A stretch of DNA of 64,000 nucleotides from NCBI GenBank assembly GCA_017484005.1, contig JAFUTY010000046.1:1-64000 (forward strand), written 5' to 3'. A program made the position numbers and the translations under genes. Below the pieces are notes generated by a model. It was not told where the DNA came from and searched no databases. It was given only the letters and a program-made list of their open reading frames with translations. This DNA is from Selenomonadaceae bacterium. Its GTDB lineage: Bacteria; Bacillota; Negativicutes; Selenomonadales; Selenomonadaceae. The first letter of the stretch is position 1. Every line of letters begins with the position of its first letter. Shown here piece by piece: positions 26,620 to 34,965 of the stretch.

Positions 26620-27798
26620 TTATCCACGAGCGATTTTTGTAATTTCAGCGGCAATCGCATTCAATGGAAGTTGTTTATCGATAACTCCCGCTTCGAATGC
26701 AGATTTAGGCATGCCATAGACGATCGAAGTTTTTTCATCCTGTCCAATTGTTGGAGAACCGCGGCGTTTCATTTTTATCAAGCCGTCAGTTCCATCGTGT
26801 CCGATTCCCGTCAAAATTACTCCGAGAGCCGCATCACCTACATATTGCGCGACAGATTCGAATAAGAGATCGACAGCAGGACAGCATCCATGAACTTTCG
26901 CGCCTGGCTGACAATGAAGAATCATCTTGCCATTTTCTTTGGTGAGAGTCATATGCTTTCCGCCTTGAGCGATGTATGCAGTGTTCGGCTTGACAACATC
27001 ACCATCTTCCGCTTCCTTGACGATAATCGAGCATTCGCTATCAAGCCGCGCGGCAAATAGTTTTGAAAACATCGGCGGAATATGCTGAACGATTACAATT
27101 CCAGGGAGAGGAGGTTTGAGATCTTTCAAAAGTTTTCCGAGAGCTTCAGTTCCTCCAGTGGAAGATCCAATCGCGATCAATTGAATTTTTGCATTGGCGA
27201 GAGGCTGAGGCAGATGTTCCTTTCCCTTCCGCGGTGCAAATGACATATTCGCAAGCTGTTTTTCGAGAGTTTCAGCGGCGGCAGATTTTCTTCGAGGCGC
27301 ATCGAATCCTGCAGGAGCTCTCGAAGATACAAATCCCGCTCGCGGATTTTGATTCACATTTGAAACAGATCCCGCGACAGGTCTAGATGCTCGCTGCATT
27401 GCTTTGACTTCATCGAGCATCATGATTTTCAACGCGAATGCTTTGTAATATGACTGAGATCGCTCGCCAGTTGATGATGCACTGACACAATCTCTCGCGC
27501 CGTCTGATATCAATGCAAGCCGTTTATCGAGAGGCACGCTGTATACAAGAATCGGAAGTTTTGTCGCTTGACTCAAAATTTTCAAATTCGAATCAGTGTT
27601 GACCATTCGAATTGCGAGATCGTATGTCATTGCGAGGAGATGCGGCTGGAATCTCACACACATCGCTTGCGCGGCGTATGAATCTCCAACGCTCTCGATT
27701 CGACTTCCGGACGGCAAATATGATCTCAGTCCCTCTGTCAGCGAATGCCGAAAAGAAACCGAGCCGTCGATCAAGAGCACTCTGACAGGTTGTTGCAT
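26620..27798 (-). CDS. cheB: CheB-type protein-glutamate methylesterase with degenerate receiver
   Basis: 392 residues. The C-terminal CheB domain is intact: LIAIGSSTGGTEAL (catalytic Ser), VQHIPPMFSKLFAARL (His) and LTGIGHDGTDGL (Asp). It removes methyl groups from, or deamidates, chemoreceptors. The N-terminal receiver has lost its phosphorylation site: the usual DD pair is DG in RVLLIDGSVS, the position of the acceptor Asp six residues after the Pro (PHLLAMTYDL) is Thr, and the usual KP is replaced. The linker at about 135-195 is long. Phosphorylation by CheA therefore seems unlikely. It stands alone; cheR is 22 kb away. The SD is AAGGAAG. Confidence 0.92.
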   Translation of the reverse strand: MQQPVRVLLIDGSVSFRHSLTEGLRSYLPSGSRIESVGDSYAAQAMCVRFQPHLLAMTYDLAIRMVNTDSNLKILSQATKLPILVYSVPLDKRLALISDGARDCVSASSTGERSQSYYKAFALKIMMLDEVKAMQRASRPVAGSVSNVNQNPRAGFVSSRAPAGFDAPRRKSAAAETLEKQLANMSFAPRKGKEHLPQPLANAKIQLIAIGSSTGGTEALGKLLKDLKPPLPGIVIVQHIPPMFSKLFAARLDSECSIIVKEAEDGDVVKPNTAYIAQGGKHMTLTKENGKMILHCQPGAKVHGCCPAVDLLFESVAQYVGDAALGVILTGIGHDGTDGLIKMKRRGSPTIGQDEKTSIVYGMPKSAFEAGVIDKQLPLNAIAAEITKIARG

Positions 27799-27882
27799 AA
27801 ACTCTCGCTTCCTTCTTCAATGGCAAACGTCTCAGCGGCAAAAAGATCGCGCAAAATTTTTTCGCATGTTATACTAGCGAGC

Positions 27883-27911
27883 ATTGTAGCAAGAAAGAAT
27901 TTTTTTATCAA
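27883..27911 (-). promoter_or_regulatory. Promoter for cheB
   Basis: On the minus strand TTGATA (27911-27906), a 17-base spacer and TACAAT (27888-27883), 85 bases before the cheB ATG. Confidence 0.7.
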
Positions 27912-28116
27912 GCTCGCGACGGGAGTCAACTGTTCCACGACCAATCGGGAACTTGTGGCTAGATAACTCCGCCACGTTCGGCTGATTGACTGCAGCCCTG
28001 CAAACTTTCAGCTGCAGCATTGATCTTTCGAAATCGAGTGCCTTCGCATAAATGCTAACCGTTTTCTCGAACGTTGATTTTTACAGCAGAACGCTTTTAC
28101 TGCCAATGCGCGATAC
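27912..28116. ncRNA. Candidate structured non-coding RNA
   Basis: The 423 bases between cheB and the carboxypeptidase gene hold no convincing gene, and their wording differs from the GATC-rich neighbours. Nested and serial stems can be drawn: GTCAA (27925-27929) with TTGAC (27986-27990) encloses GTTCC-GGAAC (27932-27936, 27948-27952) and GTGGC-GCCAC (27955-27959, 27971-27975). Then come GCAGC-GCTGC (27992-27996, 28011-28015), GCAT-ATGC (28046-28055) and GCAG-CTGC (28086-28103). A promoter at 28123-28150 points into it on the minus strand, which favours that strand, but the stems work either way and no terminator is clear. I cannot match it to a known class. Confidence 0.5.
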
Positions 28117-28122
28117 CGTTTC

Positions 28123-28150
28123 ATTCTAGCATTAAATTTTCAATACGCAA
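28123..28150 (-). promoter_or_regulatory. Promoter reading into the structured RNA region
   Basis: On the minus strand TTGCGT (28150-28145), a 16-base spacer and TAGAAT (28128-28123). Transcription would begin near 28116 and run towards cheB. Confidence 0.5.
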
Positions 28151-28221
28151 GAAAGGATATATGTGCCTTGTATTCCTAAGAGTAAGTTCATGGAATTATC
28201 GGATTATTGAGGTGACAAATT

Positions 28222-29493
28222 TTGAAATTCAAATCGAAATGCATTTTGACCGTTGCGATTCTAACTCTAAACTTGCAAATCTCAATAACAAATGCAGAGT
28301 CTTTTGATCAAATTCCGAATCAAAATCCAATTCAAAATCAAACTCAAATCCCGAATCAGATCCCGAATCAATTTCCTGAATTGATCGCTGATTCTGCAAT
28401 TCTAATCGAAACTCAAAGCGGTCGAGTTATTTTCGAAAAAGATGCAGATACTCCTCGAATGCCTGCATCGACAACAAAAACTTTGACCTGCATAATCGGA
28501 CTCGAGCAGCTTTTTCCCGAAGAATTAGTTCCGATTTCTGAAAACGCCGCATATACTGAAGACACGACTTTTCCATGGAATCCAGGCGATCAAATTCAAG
28601 CGCAGAAATTGGTTCTCGGAACGATGTTAGTTTCAGATAACGGCGGAGCTGTTGCAATCGCTGAAAAAATCGGCGGCAATGTTTCAAATTTCTCGCGAAT
28701 CATGAATGAAAAAGCTATCTCGCTCGATTGTACTCGATCGAATTTTGTGAATCCAAACGGACTTCCAGATCCGAATCATTATACAACCGCGCGGGATATG
28801 TCAAAGATTTCTGCTTACGCGATGAAAAATCCAGTTTTCAGATCGATTGTCTCGACTCAGCTCGCGAATGTCGATTGGCTCACATGGCAGAATAATCAGC
28901 TCGTTCCAACGACTCTCGAATGTTACAATACTAACGCGATGCTCGAGACTTATCCAGGCTGCAACGGCGTCAAAACTGGATGGACTTCAGCGGCGGGAGG
29001 ATGTCTGGTTGCATCGGCAAAACGCGGTGAATTGGAATTGCTAGCCGTCGTGTTGCATTCAGAAAATGGCGAGACTCGATTTCAAGACGCAACAAAACTT
29101 TTAGATTATGGATTCAATACAGTTCATATTTTCCACGCGCTGGATCATAATCGAGTTGAGCGCAAAGTTTCAGTGAAAGATGGCTCAAAATCGAAAATCA
29201 GAGTTGGGCTTGAGCGCGATGTTGATTATGTTTTGATTGCCGGCGAGACTGTCAACGATTATGAATTCATCTACGATCTTCCAAAACAGATCGATGCTCC
29301 AGTTTCAATCGGAGATCATGTCGGAGATTTGATCGTCAAACTTCATGGAATTGAAATCGATCGAATTCCATTCCGCTCGCTTGAATCAGTTGAGCAGGAA
29401 CTTTCATGGACTTCACGATTAATCAGTTTCATCTCGTCACTTCTTCCGAGTGGATTGAATGCTCTCGCCGCAAATTTACATGATCCAATTTAA
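28222..29493 (+). CDS. D-alanyl-D-alanine carboxypeptidase (S11, PBP5-like)
   Basis: 423 residues from a TTG with GAGGTG upstream. Signal peptide 1-25. A short Asn/Pro/Gln/Ile repeat linker (about 35-53) precedes the S11 domain. MPASTTKTLTC holds the SxxK Ser and Lys, VSDNGGAVA the SxN motif, and GVKTGWTSAAGG the KTG motif. A C-terminal beta-rich PBP5_C-like domain (about 305-395) is followed by an amphipathic tail (SRLISFISSLLPSGLNA) that may bind the membrane. It trims the terminal D-Ala from peptidoglycan stems in the periplasm. DacA versus DacF cannot be decided. Confidence 0.95.
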   Translation: MKFKSKCILTVAILTLNLQISITNAESFDQIPNQNPIQNQTQIPNQIPNQFPELIADSAILIETQSGRVIFEKDADTPRMPASTTKTLTCIIGLEQLFPEELVPISENAAYTEDTTFPWNPGDQIQAQKLVLGTMLVSDNGGAVAIAEKIGGNVSNFSRIMNEKAISLDCTRSNFVNPNGLPDPNHYTTARDMSKISAYAMKNPVFRSIVSTQLANVDWLTWQNNQLVPTTLECYNTNAMLETYPGCNGVKTGWTSAAGGCLVASAKRGELELLAVVLHSENGETRFQDATKLLDYGFNTVHIFHALDHNRVERKVSVKDGSKSKIRVGLERDVDYVLIAGETVNDYEFIYDLPKQIDAPVSIGDHVGDLIVKLHGIEIDRIPFRSLESVEQELSWTSRLISFISSLLPSGLNALAANLHDPI

Positions 29494-29553
29494 CCTCCGT
29501 GCGCGAAAATTTCCAACCATACCGCAATCGATGAGATGGATCGTGTTTTTTTA

Positions 29554-29583
29554 TTGACACTACAGATCTAAAATCAGTAAAAT
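29554..29583 (+). promoter_or_regulatory. Promoter of the tnpB element
   Basis: TTGACA (29554-29559), an 18-base spacer and TAAAAT (29578-29583), 20 bases before the original GTG start of tnpB. Confidence 0.6.
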
Positions 29584-29602
29584 TTCTTCGGGAGGTGAGA
29601 CT

Positions 29603-30702
29603 GTGAATAAAGCATACAAATTCCGCTTGTATCCAAATAAAGATCAATCAATCATGTTCGCTAAAATTTCGGCTGTGTCAGATTCATTTACAACAAAATG
29701 CTCGCTGATAGAATCTCTCACTATAAATCTACCAGCGAACGTTTGAACAATACTCCAGCTCAATATAAAGAGGAATTTGAATGGCTTAAGGAAGTTGATA
29801 GTCTCGCTCTTGCCAATGCTCAACTTCATTTGAACGACGCATATAAGAATTTTTGGAGCAATAAGAAAAATGGATTTCCAAAATTCAAGTCTAAAAAACG
29901 CAACAAAAATTCTTATTCGACGAACAATCAAAAAGGATCAGTGAGAATTGAAGGCAATAAAATCAAACTCCCCAAAATTGGTTTAGTTAAATTGGAAATG
30001 CATCGTCAAATTGAAGGGAAAATCAAAACTGTCACGATAAGCAAAGCTCCAAGCGGGAAATACTACATCAGCATTCTTGTGGAGTATGAAAACCAAATAC
30101 TTCCGATAGTGCCGAGAAAGTTTTTAGGTTTGGATTATGCAATGAATGGATTGTATGTCTCATCTGATGGAGAATGTGCAAATTATCCAAAATACTTTCG
30201 ACTTGCGCAGAAGAAACTCGCGAGAATTCAGCGGAAGTTTTCAAGAAGTAAAAAGTTGAGTAAAAATCATGAAAAACTTCGAATTCGTTTGAGCAGGATT
30301 CATGAGAAAATTGCAAATCGCCGGAGAGATTTTCTGCATAAACTGTCTGCAAAGCTGGTTTCAGAATATGATTTGATAGCGATAGAAGATTTGAATATGC
30401 AAGCGATGTCGAAGAAAAAACATGGAAGAAGATTCAGTTTTGGAAAATCGATTTTGGATAATGGATGGGGCATGTTTACTCAGATTTTGGAATACAAATC
30501 GCACTGGATGGGAAAGAATCTAGTGAGAGTTGATCGGTTTTATCCATCATCGCAACTCTGTTCATGCTGTGGATATCAGAATTCCGAGACGAAAGATCTA
30601 TCAGTGAGAGAATGGAAATGTCCGGAGTGTGGATCGCAACATGATAGAGATATCAATGCTGCGATAAATATAAGAAATGAAGGCATGAGGATATTTGCCT
30701 AG
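29603..30702 (+). pseudogene. tnpB: TnpB RNA-guided nuclease gene with one-base frameshift
   Basis: GTG 29603 with GGGAGGTGAG starts MNKAYKFRLYPNKDQSIMF, the usual TnpB beginning, but this frame stops after about 47 codons. The rest reads on in another frame from 29665 as NFGCVRFIYNKMLADRI. One extra A in the A4 run at 29663-29666 would restore a continuous protein of about 366 residues. Downstream all catalytic parts remain: RuvC Asp in FLGLDYAMN, Glu in AIEDLNM, zinc finger CSCCGYQN and CPECGSQHDRD, and the last Asp in DRDINAAINI. It could be an inactive copy, a slippage-dependent gene, or a sequencing indel. Confidence 0.85.
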
Positions 30703-30810
30703 AAATGAGTACCGTAGGAACTACGGAAATTGAAGTCTGTATGAGAAGAAGTAAGACGCAACATCGGTGCATTCTTCGTTGATTCAGAAAACTCCACTGT
30801 GAGTAGTTCA
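30703..30810 (+). ncRNA. Probable omega RNA (TnpB guide scaffold)
   Basis: Directly downstream of tnpB. A perfect hairpin CCGTAG-GAA-CTACGG (30712-30726) is followed by an AGAAGAAGTAAGACG segment, CTCCACTG, and an end at GAGTAGTTCA. In this family the scaffold runs from the 3' part of tnpB to the right end, and the guide follows (here from 30811). Assignment by resemblance only. Confidence 0.55.
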
Positions 30811-30862
30811 CTTCAGACATCAATGGTAGGATTTCAAAGATTTTTTCATAGGAGTTGATCAA

Positions 30863-31108
30863 ATGGTAAGCGATGAAACAATGACCTTCCGCGTCTCTCC
30901 AGAAAAGCATGCCGAGGAAATCATTCTGAAGGCTTGCGCTGCGATGGAGGAGAAAGGTTATAGCCCTGTCAATCAGCTCGTCGGCTATCTGCTATCGGGA
31001 GATCCGGCATACATCACCAGCCACAAAGACGCTCGCAGGCAGATTCGCACACTTGAACGCGATGAACTCCTCGAGGAACTTGTCCGTTCATATTTGAGCA
31101 AGCGATGA
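30863..31108 (+). CDS. ireB: IreB family regulatory phosphoprotein (UPF0297)
   Basis: 81 residues. TMTFRV at the start, [20 protein letters not shown], and the end [13 protein letters not shown] are typical. In enterococci IreB is phosphorylated near its N-terminus by the PASTA kinase IreK and affects cephalosporin tolerance; the N-terminal Thr residues fit. The position just ahead of ruvX and the DUF1292 gene is the usual Firmicute order. Start ATG with AGGAG upstream; stop overlaps the ruvX start. Confidence 0.93.
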   Translation: MVSDETMTFRVSPEKHAEEIILKACAAMEEKGYSPVNQLVGYLLSGDPAYITSHKDARRQIRTLERDELLEELVRSYLSKR

Positions 31109-31533
31109 AAAGATATCTCGCGCTCGATGTTGGAACAAAGACAATCGGCGTCGCTGTGAGTGATGAATTGGGATTGACTGCTCAAGGAGTCACGACGATT
31201 CAGCGGAAAAATTTTCGATCTGCATTCGCGGAATTGACTGAAATCATGAATCGATTTGAAACTCGATCGCTGATTGTTGGACTGCCGAAAAATATGAATG
31301 GAACGGAAGGATCTCAATGCCAGTCGGTGAGAGATTTTATCCGTGAAGTTCAATCGCGAATCGCGGATCTCGAAATTCAATTTTGGGATGAAAGACTCTC
31401 AACTGTTGAAGCGACTCGATCTCTTCTCGAAGCAGATCTAAGCCGCCGCAAGAGAAAGCAGGTTATCGATAAGCAGGCTGCAGTGATAATTCTCCAAAAC
31501 TTTCTCGACAGTTTGAGATTGAGATCCGAATGA
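31105..31533 (+). CDS. ruvX: RuvX/YqgF RNase H-like nuclease
   Basis: 142 residues. [16 protein letters not shown] holds the first acidic residue, [16 protein letters not shown] is the middle motif, and [11 protein letters not shown] has the Asp-Glu-Arg-Leu-Ser-Thr signature. The family is a putative Holliday junction resolvase and, in E. coli, takes part in 16S rRNA 5' end maturation. Four-base overlap with ireB. Confidence 0.94.
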   Translation: MKRYLALDVGTKTIGVAVSDELGLTAQGVTTIQRKNFRSAFAELTEIMNRFETRSLIVGLPKNMNGTEGSQCQSVRDFIREVQSRIADLEIQFWDERLSTVEATRSLLEADLSRRKRKQVIDKQAAVIILQNFLDSLRLRSE

Positions 31534-31535
31534 AT

Positions 31536-31565
31536 TTGACATGCAAAAATTTTTTGATCTAGACT
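31536..31565 (+). promoter_or_regulatory. Internal promoter before the DUF1292-mltG pair
   Basis: TTGACA (31536-31541), an 18-base spacer and TAGACT (31560-31565), 31 bases ahead of the DUF1292 ATG. Confidence 0.6.
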
Positions 31566-31596
31566 ATCGAATCCCAATCAGAGAGGAGATTTTTTA

Positions 31597-31989
31597 ATGA
31601 CTGAAAAAGAAATCAAAGATCCAATCGAGGAGCTCGAAGAGGATGAAGAGGAAGCCATCGTTGTTGAAATGACTGATGAAGATGGAAATACAACTTATTA
31701 CGAGGAAGAAATGATCATTCCAATCGGGGAAGATCGATTCGCGCTGCTCATTGGAATCAATCCGGAGGAGCATCATCACCATCACGGCTGCGACTGCGGA
31801 CATGATCACGAGTGCGAGCATCATCACGAGCATGACGATGAAGAGGGCGATGCGGAAGTTCTAATCGCAAAAATCAAACTCACTGAGGACGGCGATGAAG
31901 AATATATCGAGCCGACCGATGAGGAGTTTGAAGCAGTTCTCGCAAAATATGAGGAGATCATGCACGACGAAGAATCCGACGAAAAATGA
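31597..31989 (+). CDS. DUF1292 protein with His/Cys-rich insertion
   Basis: 130 residues. The usual DUF1292 core (EEAIVVEMTDEDGN, then FALLIGIN, then VLIAKIKLTEDGDEEY) is interrupted near residues 65-90 by a run of five His and a GCDCGHDHECEHHHEHDDE segment. This could bind zinc, nickel or copper. The function of DUF1292 is unknown; it is conserved beside ireB-ruvX in Firmicutes. It is very acidic overall. The start of mltG overlaps its stop. Confidence 0.88.
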   Translation: MTEKEIKDPIEELEEDEEEAIVVEMTDEDGNTTYYEEEMIIPIGEDRFALLIGINPEEHHHHHGCDCGHDHECEHHHEHDDEEGDAEVLIAKIKLTEDGDEEYIEPTDEEFEAVLAKYEEIMHDEESDEK

Positions 31990-32996
31990 ACAGCCTCGTT
32001 CGGAATTTCATTCCAATATTTCTCGCGACGCTGATTATGACTCTCGTAATATCCGGCGCAATGTTTATTCGAGCTGACGATAGAGATCCCAATGCCAATC
32101 CAGAAAATAAAATCTACGTTCGAATCGAATCTGGAATGGATGCCCGCTCAATCGCTGAAATGGTCGCGCGGCATGGAATCATTCGAAGCAAAGTGAAATT
32201 CATCGCGCTGGCAAAAATCAATCGATACGAGGATAAATTTCGCGTTGGAGTTTATGATCTCTATCCTGGAATGAGCACTCAAGAAGTTTTGGATCGATTG
32301 ACATCCGGCGAGACTTTGACTCTCAAATTCACGATTCCGGAAGGATTCACAGTCAAAGACATCGCCAAGCGTCTTGATAAAATGGAAATTGCTCGCGAGG
32401 ATGAATTTCTCAAAGCCGCCAAAGATTTCGCGCCATATAATTACATCGAAAAAAAGCCCGATGTAATTTTTCGCGCGGAAGGATTTCTGTTTCCAGATAC
32501 TTATGAAGTCGAATCAACTGCCAGCGTCGAAAAAATTCTCGATATGATGGCGGTTGATTTTGATTCGAGACTCACGAAGGAAATTCGAAAGAAAGCTAAA
32601 GATCAAAATCTTTCCATATATGATTTGATCACGCTCGCAAGTCTCGTCGAAAAAGAAGCTCGATTCGATGAAGATCGTCCAATCATTGCTCAAGTTTTCT
32701 TCGAGCGTCTCAAAATCGGAATGCCTTTGCAGACTGATGCAAGCCTTCAATATTTACTCGACGCGCCGAAGGAAGATGTTGCAATCAGCGACACAGAAAT
32801 CGAATCGCCATATAATACATATTTGCATGGAGGACTTCCGCCTGGACCAATCGCGAATCCTGGAATCGAATCGATTTTGGCAGTTTTGAATCCCTCGGAC
32901 ACCGATTATCTGTATTTTGTCGCGGATAGGGATGGGCATAATCATTATTCGCACACATATGAGGAGCATTTGACGCTGGTGAATCAATACAGATGA
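31986..32996 (+). CDS. mltG: Endolytic murein transglycosylase MltG
   Basis: 336 residues. A single membrane segment at about 8-27, a LysM-like domain (about 45-125), and the YceG domain with LASLVEKEAR (catalytic Glu), PLQTDASLQYLL and SPYNTYLHGGLPPGPIANPG near the end. It cuts nascent glycan strands at the membrane and sets their length. Overlaps both neighbours by four bases. Confidence 0.95.
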   Translation: MNSLVRNFIPIFLATLIMTLVISGAMFIRADDRDPNANPENKIYVRIESGMDARSIAEMVARHGIIRSKVKFIALAKINRYEDKFRVGVYDLYPGMSTQEVLDRLTSGETLTLKFTIPEGFTVKDIAKRLDKMEIAREDEFLKAAKDFAPYNYIEKKPDVIFRAEGFLFPDTYEVESTASVEKILDMMAVDFDSRLTKEIRKKAKDQNLSIYDLITLASLVEKEARFDEDRPIIAQVFFERLKIGMPLQTDASLQYLLDAPKEDVAISDTEIESPYNTYLHGGLPPGPIANPGIESILAVLNPSDTDYLYFVADRDGHNHYSHTYEEHLTLVNQYR

Positions 32997-34198
32997 AACG
33001 AATCGAACTTTTATCTCCGGCAGGAAATTTCGAGAAAATGCAATTCGCACTGGAATTTGGAGCAGATGCAGTTTATCTCGGCGGAAAAAATTTTGGACTT
33101 CGAGCATTCAGCGGCAATTTCACTGACGAGGAGATCTCTCGAGCAGTTGAGTATGCTCATTCAAAATCGAAATCGGTTTATGTGACAGTCAACATCTTTC
33201 CTCACGAATCAGATTTAAAAACTCTTCCGGATTTTTTGAAACATCTCGATCGCGCGGGAGTCGATGGATTACTTGTCGCGGATCTCGGAATATTTTCCAT
33301 GGCGCGAGAGATCGTTCCGAATTTAAAACTCCATGTCAGTACTCAAGCGAACATCACAAATTCAAAATCTGCTAGAGCTTGGCAGAATCTCGGAGCGACT
33401 CGATTAGTTTTAGCTCGCGAATTGTCACTCGATGAAATCAAAAAAATTCGCGACGCTGTTGATTGCGAAATCGAAGTCTTTGTTCATGGAGCGATGTGCC
33501 TGTCATATTCCGGCAGATGTTATCTTTCAGCTTACATGACAAATCGCGACGCCAATCGAGGATCTTGCACTCAGCCCTGTCGATGGAAATATTCTTTAGT
33601 CGAAGAAAAGCGTCCAAATGAATTTTTTCCAATTGACGAGGATGAACGCGGGACTTTCATTTTGAATTCGAAAGATCTATGTTTGCTGCCGAGACTCAAA
33701 GATCTGTTGGATGTCGGAATTGATTCTCTGAAAATCGAAGGACGAATGAAAAGTGTGAATTATGTCGCCGGCGTCACGAAAATTTATCGGCAGGCGATCG
33801 ATTCCTACATTAGTGATGCGCAAAATTTTTCGATCGATCCGGAATGGATTCATGAATTAGGAAAAATTTCACATCGTCCATATACAACTGGATTTACATT
33901 CGACGACGGTGAATCGATGCAGGTTTATGATTCATCTTCCTACGTTCGAGACACAGATTTTCTTGGAATCGTTCGAAGTTATGAAAATGGAATCGCGACG
34001 ATTGAACATCGAAATCGATTTGAGCGTGGAGAAACGATCGAATTTTTCCAGCCGAATCGAAAATCGTTCAATCAACGAATCGATGAAATTTTTGACGAAG
34101 ATGGAAATCGAATCGAAGTTGCGAATCGAGTTCAACAGATTCTAAAAATTCCGATCGAAAATCCAGTTGATGAATTCACGATCCTCCGCAGAATTTAG
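32993..34198 (+). CDS. U32 family peptidase-like protein (TrhP/RlhA group)
   Basis: 401 residues. ELLSPAGNFEKMQFALEFGA opens the TIM-barrel-like domain. HGAMCLSYSGRCYLSAYM and RGSCTQPCRW supply the four Cys of the family signature, which in characterised members bind Fe-S. Members act in tRNA U34 or rRNA C hydroxylation; the position after mltG and the first-domain sequence suggest the tRNA hydroxylation group, but this is inference. A terminator hairpin overlaps its stop. Confidence 0.88.
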   Translation: MKRIELLSPAGNFEKMQFALEFGADAVYLGGKNFGLRAFSGNFTDEEISRAVEYAHSKSKSVYVTVNIFPHESDLKTLPDFLKHLDRAGVDGLLVADLGIFSMAREIVPNLKLHVSTQANITNSKSARAWQNLGATRLVLARELSLDEIKKIRDAVDCEIEVFVHGAMCLSYSGRCYLSAYMTNRDANRGSCTQPCRWKYSLVEEKRPNEFFPIDEDERGTFILNSKDLCLLPRLKDLLDVGIDSLKIEGRMKSVNYVAGVTKIYRQAIDSYISDAQNFSIDPEWIHELGKISHRPYTTGFTFDDGESMQVYDSSSYVRDTDFLGIVRSYENGIATIEHRNRFERGETIEFFQPNRKSFNQRIDEIFDEDGNRIEVANRVQQILKIPIENPVDEFTILRRI

Positions 34199-34213
34199 CG
34201 GAGATTTTTTTTT
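34184..34213 (+). terminator. Terminator overlapping the U32 gene end
   Basis: CTCCGC (34184-34189) and GCGGAG (34198-34203), 8-base loop, then A and T9. The U32 stop TAG is at the base of the loop. Confidence 0.75.
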
Positions 34214-34227
34214 GAGGGGGCGATTCG

Positions 34228-34509
34228 ATGGATCTGGTTAGATATTTTGGTCGCGCGACAGGTCAAGTTCAAGGAGTGGGATTTCGATTCTTCGTTCAAG
34301 GATTGGCAACGGAACGAGGAGTTGTCGGCTGGGTCAAAAATATGAGCGATGGATCTGTCACGATGGAACTTCAAGGCTCGAAGGAACAGCTCGCGGATCT
34401 GATTACGGAAATCAAAAAAGGAAATGGATTCTGCAAAGTCAAAAATCTTGAGCTTGAAAAACGCGTGTCAATCGAAGAAAATGATACAGATTTCAAAGTT
34501 CGCTGGTGA
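34228..34509 (+). CDS. Acylphosphatase
   Basis: 93 residues. GQVQGVGFRFF contains the phosphate loop and catalytic Arg, and GWVKNMSDGSV contains the catalytic Asn. It hydrolyses acyl phosphates such as carbamoyl or 1,3-bisphosphoglycerate. Cytosolic. A GAGGGGG SD precedes the ATG. Nine bases separate it from aroQ, whose SD follows the stop. Confidence 0.93.
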   Translation: MDLVRYFGRATGQVQGVGFRFFVQGLATERGVVGWVKNMSDGSVTMELQGSKEQLADLITEIKKGNGFCKVKNLELEKRVSIEENDTDFKVRW

Positions 34510-34518
34510 GGTGATAGC

Positions 34519-34965
34519 TTGAGTTTGAAAAAAATTCTCGTATTGAATGGTCCAAATCTGAATTTGCTCGGAACGCGTGAACCTGAAATCTATGGCTCAA
34601 CGACGTTCGAAGATATTTACGCGATTCTCAAAACTCGTGCGGAAGAAAATGGATTCGAAATTGAATTCGTTCAATCAAACATCGAGGGAGTTTTGGTCAA
34701 CGAGATTCAAAATGCTCGCGGAAATTTTGGATTCATACTGCTCAACGCCGCGGCCTTCACTCATTACTCAATCGCGATTCGAGATGCAATTTCAGCCGTC
34801 GAAATTCCAACGATCGAGATTCATATTTCGAACGTCCATGCTCGCGAGGAGTTCAGACATCATTCAGTCATCGCGCCAGTTGTCATGGGGCAAATCGCTG
34901 GATTTGGAATTGACAGTTACATCGCGGCTCTGGATATCGCAATGCGGAGGCTCGATAATGATTAA
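34519..34965 (+). CDS. aroQ: Type II 3-dehydroquinate dehydratase
   Basis: 148 residues from TTG 34519. LNGPNLNLLGTREPEIYG is the N-terminal signature, with the catalytic Tyr in the IYG segment and the Arg in GTRE. LLNAAAFTHYS and EIHISNVHAREEFRHHS complete the active site. It makes 3-dehydroshikimate in aromatic amino-acid synthesis. No other shikimate genes lie nearby. It overlaps the following peptidase start by eight bases. Confidence 0.95.
   Translation: MSLKKILVLNGPNLNLLGTREPEIYGSTTFEDIYAILKTRAEENGFEIEFVQSNIEGVLVNEIQNARGNFGFILLNAAAFTHYSIAIRDAISAVEIPTIEIHISNVHAREEFRHHSVIAPVVMGQIAGFGIDSYIAALDIAMRRLDND

Larger units (their letters stand above)
29554..30810 (+). mobile_element. IS605/IS1341-type element carrying only tnpB
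   Basis: Contains a frameshifted tnpB followed by a hairpin-rich right end that finishes GAGTAGTTCA (30801-30810), a pattern I associate with right ends of this family. No tnpA transposase is present. The left boundary is uncertain: it should lie a little upstream of the promoter, next to TTTAT at 29550-29554, which could be the target motif. Confidence 0.65.

Noticed and set aside
27941-27990. Possible cobalamin riboswitch (GGGAA, CTCC, GCCAC words)
   Set aside because: Order and spacing do not match the conserved core, and neighbouring genes are not B12-related.
28074-28307. Open frame with ATG at about 28161 and AAAGGA upstream
   Set aside because: It overlaps the signal peptide of the carboxypeptidase in another frame and has no recognisable composition; treated as chance.
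29603-29746. Stand-alone 47-codon gene at the front of tnpB
   Set aside because: Its first 20 residues are the TnpB N-terminus and the rest is out of frame; it is part of the frameshifted gene.
34577-34957. N-terminal extension of the Xaa-Pro peptidase frame
   Set aside because: It is out of frame with, and completely inside, aroQ. The SD and family N-terminus place the start at 34958.
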